Assembly: GCA_024305745.1 (NCBI GenBank)
Contig: JAHRBS010000002.1
Location: forward strand, 558,001 to 622,000
Origin: Polyporus tsugae
Taxonomy: Eukaryota; Basidiomycota; Agaricomycetes; Polyporales; Polyporaceae
Direction: 5' to 3'
DNA: 64,000 bases
Shown here: in pieces, positions 33,801-46,928 of the stretch
How the letters are laid out: each line of letters starts with the position of its first letter
How positions within the stretch are numbered: the stretch's first letter is position 1
Made by a program: the position numbers and the translations under genes
The notes under the pieces: generated by a model
Databases searched by the model: none
Seen by the model: the letters and a program-made list of their open reading frames with translations, nothing else
What the model was told of the DNA's origin: nothing

Positions 33801-36799
33801 GGGCGCGACGTTCGTTTTTCTCGCAGGGTTCAGGGACATTCGTGGGATAAAACATACCCTGGTGCTTTCCGGAAGACAAAGTGACACCATGTAATTATGT
33901 GGTCAATGGGCGAACTGTGAGCGACATACATACAAGGTGCCATTAATGAAGGCGCTCAGAGCCACTGCTTTGACGTCGTCGTGGGCTTGGAGAACTTATG
34001 GCTTGAAAGCACAGAATGAATAGCCGTCTTATGGCGGAGACATGGCGTTCACTCCGTCCTTCTGCGTTCAAGACAATTATTGTTGGACATCACCATGTCA
34101 ACAAGCCTTGTTTCAAGGGTGCCATTCAGGCATGGACTTCGCAAGCGTGAGCGCTGTGAAGCTGGGTACAAGTGTGAACGACTTCTGGAAAATCTGTCCT
34201 GATTGTGCGCCAGCCTTGTCGTAGGGAACCGAGGGCACTCCTGCGGCCCCTGCATTTTCCTACGAGAGAGGGCTGCAAGACTCGCAGAGGGTGATAGTGG
34301 GGTCATAAGGTCATCCCTGCAGCTCGCGTAGTCGCGCCACGCATTTCCAACGAGGAGACCCTGCAGCAATACGGTCGCAGAAACTCCACTCATAAGACCA
34401 ATCTTCCTGCACCTGCAGCGAACGCTACCTACTAGAAGGCAATCGCAGTGCGTTCTCGGGCGGGCCGCCACTGCACAATGGAAGGCTCCTCGAGGGCATC
34501 GCGGCTTCCAAGTTCCCAGGCCGGACTGGGGTATATGGGCACCGAAACGAACCACCACGACGCGGCGCCCAAACACGTCGAGTCACACCAAACGCGTTCC
34601 TCGCGTAAACGCGGTCCCACATGCGGTTCTGTGGACACCGACGTGGGTACTGGTGCCTGTCCTTTAAGCCGTCGTGAAGCGAGAACGCGCGAACGTCCGC
34701 CTGATGTCGGATTTTTGACGAGTTTAGATACACGTACACAGGCATGCTGAACGGTCCGGACTCCGGGAGCGAGGAGCGAGGAACGAGAGTTGCGGGACAC
34801 GAGGACTCCGTGCCGCATATCCTATACTTTATGGTATGCGCACGCACTCACTGGCAGATATCCCGCGAGGCATTGCGGAACAGGTTAGGGTGACCCGATG
34901 GGGCAGATCCGCCCGCCTTGAGGCCTGAGGTTTTACCAGGCCGCCCATCGCCACGCGATTTACGCTTTTGAGTGTTCTGCATAACGATGTGCGTCATCGT
35001 CCCTCGGCGCTGTGGCGGGGCCTCCGACATGTTGGGCGCCGAGTAAAGTGAGGAAGGCTTGTGTTGCTCCGGAGTCCGAAGTTCATGTGACCCCCACCAG
35101 AAGGTCAAGAGGAGGAGTAACGAGGCGCTTGCGCGCGCTCCCAAGACGGCCTCGGCGGCACAGCTAGCTGCGAAAGCGGGATGCAAGCCTCAGCTGTGAG
35201 GCGGAGGTTAGGGGAAAGCGCTTATGATGCATGCTGCGCACCAACCTGACAATCGTGCTGGTGCGATGCGAGGGGGTGGAACCCTAGGATAGCCGATGTT
35301 GCAAGGCGTGTTATGGAGGCGTAGCGCAGCGCTTTTCTGGGCGACTGATATACGGGTCCTGTTTGTATTTCGGCCTATCCTGACCGAAGGATGTCGAAAT
35401 ACAACACAGGACAGCCAACGGTCAGGTCAAGATCCTAGGATGCACCATAGTGCCACGCGAGTAACTGCGCACGTAGTGCCCGAAGGCTAGGAAAACGATC
35501 AGATTAGTACTGTCGGGGTGGCACCATGATTGCGCTCTCCTCAACTGCTCCGGCAGATACGCGGCTGTGGCTCTTGAAATCCGTGAACTCCGAGAGTGTG
35601 GTAATTTGACTGGGTTGCAGATATAAGTTTGTGTGGAAGCGCGGATGTCGAGTTCTGCGTATTCTGTACTTGGATTCGAACCCGGGTTGGATGATTGTTC
35701 CTAGGCCACAAAATTTACGAAAGGGACAGAAACAATGATGTACGCGGTTAGATACGAGAGGTTGATGAGTTCACGCACTGACAGAGGTAAGTTACAAACT
35801 GTGTGTTGAAAGGCCATTGCGCCTCTACGCGGTTGGGACTCCTCTGCATACGAATGGGGTAGCTTCAAAGAGGCACAACAAGCGCTACGATACATCCATA
35901 TCCAGGACGATAGGTAGTTCGCCACAGATCCCGGAACGGCATCCGACTTCTGTGTCATTGTTTACGGATCGTGTGCCGGGAACAGCCCGTGCTGGTGGGT
36001 GACGAATAGAGTATCACAGCAGGGCTGGGAAGGGAAATCAGCATGTTATGACAGGAGATGGTGTACAGGATACATCTCCGGATGCGCAAAGAGCCCCTGC
36101 TGCAAGAGTTTCGCGGTCCATGGAGGGATAACTGCTACCAACCGAACACTATAGACTGCTCACCGGATGGGACGACGATCGACTTTGCTTGACACGCAAC
36201 TCGGTTGGCAGGAGAGGAAAGATCGTCGCATCGAGGGCCGCGAAGTCTTTTGGTCACTGACAGCGGGAAGCAGGATCATCGCGCGAATCTGCCAGGGGGG
36301 GTGAAAGGGGTACAGGCTCACTGAGGATGTGGGGGTGTCTGCTTGGGTGCGCCCCGACGGTTCAGGCTGTATGCCGACGCCTCGCGGCCGGAAGTTCCTA
36401 GGAAACCGCGCCGCGGACTGTGGGCGAGATCTGTTGAACAGAAAGGCGCTGTATGCCTTGCGACAGAGCGGCATATGCTTAACTGGTAACCTAAAAGTGC
36501 TCCAAGGAATACTGCCCTCGATTTTGAGGCCAAGGGGACTGGGATGACCAGGTATGACATGCGCGTGGGGCGTGGGTGGGAGCAGTGGGGCAAATATATT
36601 TTCATTTGACGTATCAGGCACTTAAGTAATCAGATAAGTTACCGCTCCAAGCTGTCTTAGCGCTTGGCAACACCGCCTCGCTTCGAAAGAAACATCGCGA
36701 GCTGGCTCAGCCTGGTGTACTAAAACCTTGGGCCGAGGGAACGTTCATGTTCCTGTTCCCCGTCTCCGCGCTCCTCCACGCCTCTCCCTCCCTCACACC
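30882..36799. other. 5.9 kb region without a recognisable gene
   Basis: Open frames on both strands (for example near 33418-33879 - and 34049-34847 -) are rich in Arg, Ser, His and Cys, lack domain motifs and cannot be joined by plausible splicing. No transposase, reverse transcriptase, long terminal repeat or rRNA was recognised. A long fold-back lies at 35356-35412 and a lone tRNA B-box-like sequence at about 35671. The region may be decayed transposon sequence or non-coding transcription space; nothing seen decides this. Confidence 0.5.
35356..35412. repeat. Long inverted repeat / fold-back
   Basis: The left arm at 35356-35372 (GTCCTGTTTGTATTTCG) pairs with the right arm at 35395-35412 with one inserted base. 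The 22-nt loop contains a smaller inverted pair ATCCT/AGGAT. This could be a MITE remnant, a cruciform-forming site or a transcript hairpin. Confidence 0.65.
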
Positions 36800-39700
36800 A
36801 TGTCCAACCCCAACGCAAAGTCTGACATCCCCGCCATCGTCACTACTGACCTCTCCTCCTCCCCCAACTCCTCCTCCATAAACCTCACAGTAGAGCCTCC
36901 TGACGATCACGACCATCCTTATCCCGCTTCACCAGACTCGGCCACTCTCTCCCCAACCGCAGCTCCCTATTCGCCGCCGTCCGCGTCTCTTCTCTCGCCT
37001 CTGAACGTGCCCCTTGCTGTTGCTCGCTCCTCGCTAGACGCTCCCTCGCCATACACCCTCTCCCCCGGCTCCCCGTCACCAAGCTTCACCAGTTCCACCG
37101 AGACACACGTCCCTCCCTCCCCGACCCTTTCTACCCGCAGTTCCGTCCAATTCGCACCGCAAACGTCCGTTGCCTTGCGCCACAACCGCCCAGAAGAAAG
37201 GAACGGCGTGTCATCCTTGGATCTCCTCAGCCCACACTACAATGGCCACCGGAGAAAGGGCAGCGTCGCGAGCTCGATGGAGGGGAGTAACGAGGGCACC
37301 GAGCCCGACACGAACAGCTATACCCTCAACGTTCTCACACCGCAACATACCGGTGACGGCAGCACCATCGCCTCGCCCACACACACCCACTGCGACGGCG
37401 CGTCAGACGCCGACGGCACAACTGTCCGTTCCACCTCGCGCAGTCGTAGTAAGGGCGATGACGACCATGGCAAGGGGGGTAAGACCAATGACGAAGACGA
37501 GCAAGAGACGCGTCCAGCGCTCGACCTCGCGCAGGATGAGAACATCGACGCCGGTCCGTTCACGTTTAAACCCTACAAGCTCGCGTCACTCGTGGACCCG
37601 AAGAACTTGGACCTCCTGAAGGAGATGGGTGGCGTCGACGGGCTGCTGCAGGGCCTCGGCACGCATAGGAAGAAGGGGTTGAGCAAGAAGGCGCTGAGAA
37701 AGGCGGTCGACGCGTCGCACCACGAGTCGTTCTCGCCGGGCGTCGACAAAGACCCTCGACCTGGGGCTGGAGCCGGTGTCGGCGCGTCGCAACGCCACGA
37801 ACGAGATCCGGACGCCGCCGCCGGTGACGTACCGAAGCTGGTGCTCACCGGCCCCGGAGACGAGGACGGAGGCGGCATATCATTAGCGGGCTCTCGGTTA
37901 GACTTGGGGGAGGAAGTCGGAGAGGACGCGCAGGGCAGTGGTTTGGCTCATGACGCAGATCTCGAGGAACGACGACGCGTGTTCGGCGCAAACGTCCTCC
38001 CCACTCGGGAGACTAAGTCGCTACTGCAGCTTATGTGGCTTGCGCTCAAGGACAAGGTTCTGGTGTGTTGTGTTCCTTTCTACATGTTCTTTGAAGTAGT
38101 TGTGACGTATTCCTATTCAGGTCCTTCTGTCCATCGCTGCCGTTGTCTCGCTTGCGCTTGGTTTCTTCCAAGACTTCGGTACCCCACGACCCGCTGGCGA
38201 GCCTCCCGTCGATTGGGTGGAAGGAGTTGCAATCATCATTGCTATCCTCATTGTCGTGAGTACGCGTCCAGGTTCACATTGTCCAGTGACTATATGCGCG
38301 CATAACAGGTCATGGTCGGTTCCCTCAACGACTGGCAGAAGGAACGTCAGTTCCAAACGCTCAACGAGAAGAAGGACGAGCGCGGTGTCAAAGTCATTCG
38401 GGACGGTATTGAGATGGTAGTGGACATCAAGGAGGTCGTGGTCGGCGACGTCGCGCTGGTTGAGCCTGGCGAGATTGTTCCCTGCGACGGAGTCTTCCTC
38501 TCCGGACACAACGTCAAGTGCGACGAGTCCGGCGCCACGGGCGAGTCGGACGCGATCAAGAAGGTCTCGTACGAGGACTGCCTTAAAGGCGCTGCGGAGG
38601 AAGGAGCCGACGGAGGGCACCCCTTGAAGCACACGGATTGTTTCTTGATCAGTGGCAGCAAGGTGCTGGAAGGGTATGGCAGCTACGTGGTGATTGCGGT
38701 CGGAACGCGGTCGTTCAACGGACGAATCATGATGGGTAAGTGTCTCAGTGCCGCACAGTAACGGCGAGGCCGTGCGATTTTTCCAGGCTAACTTCTTTTT
38801 CTCTAGCTCTCCGCGGTGACTCCGAGAACACCCCTTTGCAGCTCAAGCTGAATAACCTGGCGGAACTCATCGCCCAACTCGGAAGCGCTGCAGGCCTCAT
38901 TCTGTTCGTGGCGCTCATGATCCGCTTCTTCGTCCAGCTTGGGACGCACGCCATACAACGGACCCCGAGTCAATGGGGGTTTGCTTTTGTCCAGATTCTC
39001 ATCATCTCCGTCACTTTGATAGTTGTGGCCGTGCCAGAAGGTTTGTCGCCTCACCCGGGCCGCATGAGTACAGTCACACTAACGTCTTCCCTGTCAGGTT
39101 TGCCGCTTGCGGTGACGTTGGCCCTCGCGTTTGCGACCAAGCGTATGACGAAAGAGAACCTTCTCGTCCGCGTGCTCGGCTCCTGTGAGACCATGGCGAA
39201 CGCATCAGTCGTCTGCACGGACAAGACCGGCACGCTTACGCAGAATGCCATGACCGTCGTCGCCGGCTCGGTCGGGATCCACTGCAAGTTCGTTCACCGC
39301 CTCCAGGACAACAAGGCGCGCACGAACGCGGACGAGCCGCCGACGCTCAAGACTTTCCCGACGGCGACGTCGAAGCACGCCGAGGATTTCTCGATCGACC
39401 AGGAACAGATCAACGATACGCTTTCGCCCGCGATCCAGGACCTTTTCAACAAGGCAATCGCGATCAACTCGACCGCATTCGAGGATGACGACCCGGAGAG
39501 CGGCAGAAAAGTCTTCGTCGGCTCGAAGACAGAAACTGCGCTCCTCAAGTTCGCGAAGGAGAACGGGTGGGCCGACTATAAGGAGACGCGCGACTCCGCC
39601 GACATTGTCCAGATGATTCCCTTCTCGAGCGAGCGCAAGGCGATGGGCGTCGTCGTCCGGCTCGACAAGCGCCGTTACCGTGTCTACCTGAAGGGCGCGA

Positions 39701-41679
39701 GCGAGATCCTGACGAAGCGTTGCAAGAGGCATGTCGTCGTCGAGCGCGGCTCGAAGCAGACTGGCGACTTCGAGACGGCCGAGATCGATGGGCTCGCGCT
39801 TAATAACATCCAGCGGACAATCATCTTCTACGCTAACCAGATGCTCCGGACGATTGCTGTGTGTTATCGCGATTTCGAGTCCTGGCCGCCGCAGGGCGTG
39901 TACGCAGAGTCCATCGATGAGGTGCGTACGTTGCTGACCGTATCTTGGGAATGCTGCTCAAACGCGTCGCAGGTTCCTTACGATGCGCTCTCCCAAGACC
40001 TCACGCTCATCGCAATCACCGGTATCGAGGATCCCCTCCGTCCCGGTGTTCGAGAAGCCGTCGCGGACTGCACGAAGGCGGGCGTCTCGGTCAAGATGTG
40101 CACTGGCGACAACGTCCTCACCGCCCGCTCGATCGCGTTGCAGTGTGGTATCTACAGCGCTGGCGGCATGATCATGGAAGGTCCCATCTTCCGACAGCTC
40201 GACAGGCAAGATTTGCTCGACGTCGTCCCTCGGCTCCAGGTGCTCGCGCGTTCATCTCCGGAGGACAAGAAGCTTCTCGTCGACACTCTTCGCGACCTTG
40301 GGGAGATCGTTGGCGTCACCGGCGATGGTACGAACGACGGCCCCGCTCTCAAGACTGCCCACGTCGGTTTCTCGATGGGCATTGCTGGCACCGAGGTGGC
40401 GAAGGAGGCTTCCGACATCATCCTTATGGACGACAACTTTGCATCGATCGTTAAAGCGATAATGTGGGGTCGGTGCGTCAACGATGCCGTTCGGAAGTTC
40501 CTCCAGTTCCAGATCTCGACCAACATCACTGCTGTCATCATCACCTTCGTCTCTGCTGTCGCCTCCACCCAGGAGGAGTCTGTCCTCTCTGCGGTGCAGC
40601 TGCTTTGGATCAACATCATCATGGACACATTTGCAGCTCTTGCGCTGGCGACGGACCCTGCGAGCCCTGCCCTACTTGACCGCAAGCCAGACAAGAAGAC
40701 CGCGCCTCTGTTCTCTGTCGATATGTACAAGCAGATTCTCGGACAGTCCACATACCAGACCGTCATTACCCTAATTTTCCACTTCCTCGGCGCTCGTATT
40801 CTGGGCCAACAACACTCCGACGACAGCACCACGCAGAAGCACAACGACCTGGTAGTACAGACCTTGGTGTTCAACTTGTTCGTCTTCGCTCAGATCTTCA
40901 ACTCTATCAATTCTCGCCGGCTCGATAATCGCCTGAATGTTTTCGAAGGCATCACCCGCAACTATTACTTCATGGGTATCACCCTCCTCGGTACGTGGGA
41001 CCGAATTGTCCGTTACTGGCCGCTTTGCTGAACGTCTTTCCAGAGGTCGCAGTACAGATCCTGATTGTGTTCGTCGGCGGCGCCGCGTTCCAGGTGACTC
41101 CTATCAGTGGCCGCGAGTGGGGTATCGCCATCGCGCTCGGTGTCGTATCCCTTCCGCTCGGCGCGCTCCTCCGCTGCATTCCCAACGCGCCTCTCGAGCG
41201 GTTCTTCATCAAGGTCCGGCTCATGCCTAACCCGAACGTCCTGCCGACCGTTCAGCCAGAGGCGGAATGGAATTCGGCGATTCAACTCGTCCGCGACAAC
41301 CTCAACACGTTCTCACATGTCCGCGGTGCCCGTATGCGGGCGTCGTCGTACGTGGGCAAGAGCCGGAACGCCCGCCTCGCCCCCGAGTCTCGCGTCGCAT
41401 TGTGAGTGCCATCAGCGGCTTTCATCCCGCGTCCGTTGCCAGGGTCCTAACTTCACTTTTTCCAGGCCGTCCATTATGACCATGGTTCCTTCGCTCATCG
41501 CCTCTTCTATCGGCGCTGGATGGGCACCACAATCGCCTACCGGCTTGTCCAACCCGGCGAGCTTCGACCCGTCGAAGTCGTCGGCCGCCCTGTGGGAAGG
41601 TAAAATTCAGATCCATCCTGACACCAAGCCGGACGATCCCGTCATGCAGCGGTGGAGTTCCGTTGTGAGAACGACCTAG
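36800..41679 (+). CDS. PMC1: PMC1-type calcium-transporting P2B ATPase
   Basis: ATP-driven calcium pump, in fungi usually vacuolar, removing cytosolic calcium for storage. The start MSNPNAKSDIPAIVTT is the first ATG after a CT-rich leader. A long Ser/Pro-rich N-terminal extension (about 260 residues) precedes the core. Core landmarks: the KSLLQLMWLALKDKVL entry helix, actuator motif CDESGATGESDAIKK, PEGLPLAV in M4, phosphorylation motif CTDKTGTLTQN near 39.2 kb, KGASE, MCTGDN, and hinge TGDGTNDGPALK near 40.3 kb. C-terminal helices follow, and the end reads QRWSSVVRTT. The intron at 39041-39097 splits the PEGL motif, is 57 nt and lacks a stop, so it can be misread as coding. Family and activity are well supported; vacuolar location is inferred. 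Confidence 0.93.
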
Positions 41680-42868
41680 ACGAACGGACGCTGTGGCACA
41701 TACGGACCGTACAACATCGCGCACACACGATACGACACCCCATGAAGTAATATTACATTTGTTACAACTACATACACATTACGACGACCGCACCAACACA
41801 TTCACAATGCATCTCGGCTATAATACGGTATACACGCTAATCGCGCATTCTCCATGGCAACATATCGGTCCGTACATTATCGAACATCACTTTCCACGCA
41901 TTCTCTCGGGAGATCTGTCCTCTTCGTTCGTCGCATTCCGCATTCTGCATTCCCACTCGCACGGTCCCCATCCGCATGTCTCTCGCACATTGATCCGGGC
42001 ATGGTCTTGGCACGCACGTTTCCGAATGCACATACTTTGCATTTTTGCTCTCGCTCTCGTTCTAGACCTTTGTGCATTCATACCACCTTTGTTGTCCTGG
42101 GGGCACCAGCTGTTCGTTTTCGATACACCCGTACGTCCAGTACATCATCCACTATAGATACCTCTCAACTTGAAATCGGAATTCCTTGGGTGTTTGAACA
42201 GAAGATCTGGTGGACAGTGGATGGCCAGATTCATTCAACGACGTCAACAAAATCATATGCAGGAAACAGAGCCTTCTTGGCTTGTGAACAGTCAGCGGGG
42301 CCGTTACAGCGCAGGCAGAGGACCCCCCCTGGATCTAGAGAGCACTTTATCGTGGATGACCTTGGATTCGGAGTGCCACAGGCAGTGCGTCTGTTGACTC
42401 AGCAGACCAGATGACTTGAGCCACCAGCAGCCACCAGCCACCTCTGGGCCTCTCACCCCAACCCAATCGCGTTTTCATCTATGCGTTCTATCTTGCTCGA
42501 CGGCAACCCAGGCAGACCCACTTCGGCAGATGAATCAAAGAACGTCCGAGGAGTCGCTGGTTCCGAAACTTCCAACACCCGTGATGTCCTCCGACCATCG
42601 TGACAGACGCCAGAATCGTCAGCCATTTACGCGGAACATTGAAAAAAACGGAGTTCCATTGCGAGTGAGTCTAGCTGCTATAAACATAGATCGGCTTATC
42701 ACCTTACAAAGCAATGACATCGTCCCAGAAGCAATCCCTGGCATTCCGCGTTACAAAGCGTCTCTCGTCACTGAGCTGTGCGCATTTATAGTGCGACTGC
42801 GACACGCTATATAGTTAAGTTAGAACCCATCCCAGTCTCTGTTATCGAGCGTTCGCCGCACGCGCACC
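41680..42868. other. 1.2 kb intergenic region
   Basis: This is the 3' UTR of the calcium ATPase and the promoter of the iron-type dehydrogenase. Open frames at 41693-42157 and 41854-42414 are compositionally random. No RNA or repeat was recognised. Confidence 0.55.
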
Positions 42869-44367
42869 ATGTCTACCCCCTCTCCCAGGCTTTCAGGCTT
42901 CTATGCCTATACCGACTCACTGAAAGGCGTCCATTATGGCCCCGGCTCCGTTAAGACGGCATTGCCTAAACTTCTAGACACCATAGGTGGGAAGAAGGCT
43001 CTTATTGTCACAGGAAAGAGCCTCTATTCGGCGGTACGAGTCTTTTTGCCTCCAGGCCGCCCGTTCTCATTGTATTGTGCAGACCGACGTCGTGAAGACC
43101 GTCGAGAACATTCTTAGAGAGCATGGTGCCTACGGGGCGACGTTCTACGAGATCGGTCAGCACTCGCCCATTGCTGGGATCAGAAACGGCGTCAAAGCCT
43201 TCAAAGTGGCCGGCGCGGACATCATCGTCAGCATCGGCGGCGGCTCCCCTACTGATGCTTCCAAGGCTATACTCTACTCCCTCCAGCAGGAGACCGGTGG
43301 ACCTTACCTCCGCCAGATTGCCATCCCCACAACCCTCAGTGCGGCGGAGTTCACGGTCGGCTGACTTGTCAACTCACCCTCCCATACCCTGGCTAAACTT
43401 TACTTCGCACAGAGTCGTGCGGGTTACACGAACGACCAGGGTGACAAGACCAGGGTGTCCTCCCAAGAGCTTGCGCCAGCCGGGGTCATCCTCGACGCCG
43501 AGCTTACTCTGACCACGCCAGAACGCCTCTGGCTCTCTACCGGCATTCGTGCCTTGGATCACGCCGTCGGCAAGTGTGCCCACTCAGGTTCCTCCACGTC
43601 CTAGTTGACACGGCACACTGACTTGTAGAGAACCTGTACCGCCCGGAGGTCCCCATTCCCATCAAGTATCTCTGCTACGCCACTATCGCGGATTTGTTCA
43701 CGTACTTGCCCAAGTCGAAGGCGGACCCTCAAGACATCGAGGCGCGGCAAAGGCTCCAGGTAGCTGCTTGGATGTCCATCTGGCCGCTCAAGGCGGAGAA
43801 ACACAGGTATGTTGTGTGCTGCACCTTGGGAGACCTGATCACCAGTGGCTAAGTCGCCTGCAGTGCTGTTGGGCTATCTCACTCCCTAGGTCACAAGCTC
43901 GGCGCAAAGTACAGCATCCCCCACGGGATTACCTCCGTGAGTGTCAAGCGACGCCGCGGCTATGTTCAAGTATGATCCTGACTGCTACGTGTGGCTGCGC
44001 TCGCAACAACAGTGTCTCACCCTCGCACCTGTCGTTGATCTCAAGGCTGAGATTGCGTCGCAAGAAGACAAGGAGGCGCTGGCGGCGGCGTTGTTCTACC
44101 TGCGTCAAGAGTCTACGGGCTCGCTTGAGGGAGACGTCCGCAAGCTATCCTCGCTTATCCAACAGTGCGTTTGTTTGGCAGGGTGGCGTCTTATGAATGT
44201 TGACAAATTCACCTAGGTTGGTCAACGGCCTCGGGCTTAAGTCGACACTCTCGCAGTACAAGGTACCCAAGGACGACATACCTCAGATTGCGCAACTGGC
44301 TGTCGGAGAGAAGAATGATCCTTTAGTCAACGATGCTATCACGCTGTTGAAGGGTATATACGAGTAA
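42869..44367 (+). CDS. Iron-containing alcohol dehydrogenase / maleylacetate reductase-like
   Basis: Oxidoreductase of the group III (iron) ADH family. Fungal members include maleylacetate reductases that feed aromatic breakdown into the 3-oxoadipate pathway. The start MSTPSPRLSGFYAYTDSLKG leads into YGPGSVKTALPKLL. The NAD(P)-binding SIGGGSPTDASKA motif follows, then IAIPTTLSAAEFT. Metal ligands are seen in ALDHAVENLYRP (Asp) and in GLSHSLGHKLGAKYSIPHG (His residues). The end is LLKGIYE. The exon junction inside ALDHAVE needs a GC-AG intron at 43570-43628; GT alternatives break the frame or create a stop. A second intron separates GITS from CLTLAPVVDL. Substrate is undetermined; maleylacetate is a family-based suggestion. 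Confidence 0.85.
43570..43628 (+). other. GC-AG intron
   Basis: Donor GCAAGT at 43570 and acceptor TTGTAG ending at 43628 join G|AG to give the conserved Glu of ALDHAVENLYRP. The two GT options a few bases downstream give a frame change or an in-frame TAG. GCAAGT is the usual form of GC donors. Confidence 0.8.
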
Positions 44368-45224
44368 AATATGAGATAGGTATAGTTGTTCAACTGGTCG
44401 TTGAAGAACGCGGGCATGCATCTCCGTTCGTTGAACTTGAACGCCTTCCATTTGCGGCGATCGACCCGCGCCAGTGGAGCGCCCGTTGATTATACGTGGC
44501 CGCCGCCCGCGCGCTGAGCCTGTCCATGTATGATGATGACCTTCTGACTGACTCTCTTGTGCTCATGTTCTCGTAGACGATCTTCGTCTGTGACCTGTCC
44601 CGGATTGGCTTCGAGAGCACGGTAAACGACTTCCGAAGAGTTGATCACGACGACCACACGGCCAGTTCTGTGTGTGGAACTGAAAAAGGTGCGAGTCGAA
44701 GTGGCCAATGCAACCTTCGCCCGCTGATGCTTTGTGTCATCTCTTGGGACTAATTTTGGCACGAACATAACTGCCTGCCAGCCCATTACGCCGAGCAACC
44801 GTCCTGGTGACTATTCATGTCGGTCTCAATGAACGGCGTGGTTCACACCGAATTACAGCCGTCGTGCGCTACTTCGCCCACCTTGAACCTCGGGATCACG
44901 AGGCCGCACCTCCGGGGGCAGTTCCATCGGAGTAGCTGTTCGCTGTCAGGACCCAGCTTGAAAGACGACACAAGGGCCCTCTTCGCGTGGCTCATGGAGC
45001 CGTCGTTGCGCTGTCGGAATGGGTGTTCCTAACAATACTCCTTCCACCATTTCCTCGACGATGTTCCGCCGGCTGTTCCGGTATGCATAGATGCCATTCC
45101 CCTCGCATGTGCCGGGAGGTGTAGGGGTATAAAGTCGAAGCTGGAAAAGCCTCCTCGGCACCGACCAGACCACCGGTGTAGTGCTACGTCTCCAGGTTCC
45201 TGGCATTCGACACGCTTGACAAGT
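44368..45224. other. Intergenic region upstream of xylanase 1
   Basis: Promoter space, with TATAAAG at 45128-45134. No gene recognised. Confidence 0.55.
45128..45134 (+). promoter_or_regulatory. TATA box of xylanase 1
   Basis: TATAAAG 91 bp upstream of the ATG at 45225. Confidence 0.65.
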
Positions 45225-46737
<1,513 letters not shown>

Positions 46738-46928
46738 GTTCCGTGTTCTGTGGATTCTGGGAGTGGTTGGGTTCAAAAAGTATCTCGTATGTAGGGTTTC
46801 ATTCGTTGCACCTGAATTTATTACATTTCGTACACGCTGGCATGACCTATGGCGGGTCCGGCGCCAAACCTTATATTCACCATTTCTCGTGAGCAGGGCG
46901 GACTAGATACCAAAGGTGAGCCTTGAAA

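Noticed and set aside
33418..34847. Several 130-175 residue minus-strand frames in the gene-free region
   Set aside because: Arg/Ser/Cys-rich, mutually overlapping in different frames, and no transposase, reverse transcriptase or other domain.
35655..35730. tRNA-like B box (GGTTCGAATCC on the minus strand)
   Set aside because: The T-stem does not pair well, the only A-box-like sequence is about 25 nt away (too close), and no acceptor stem can be drawn.
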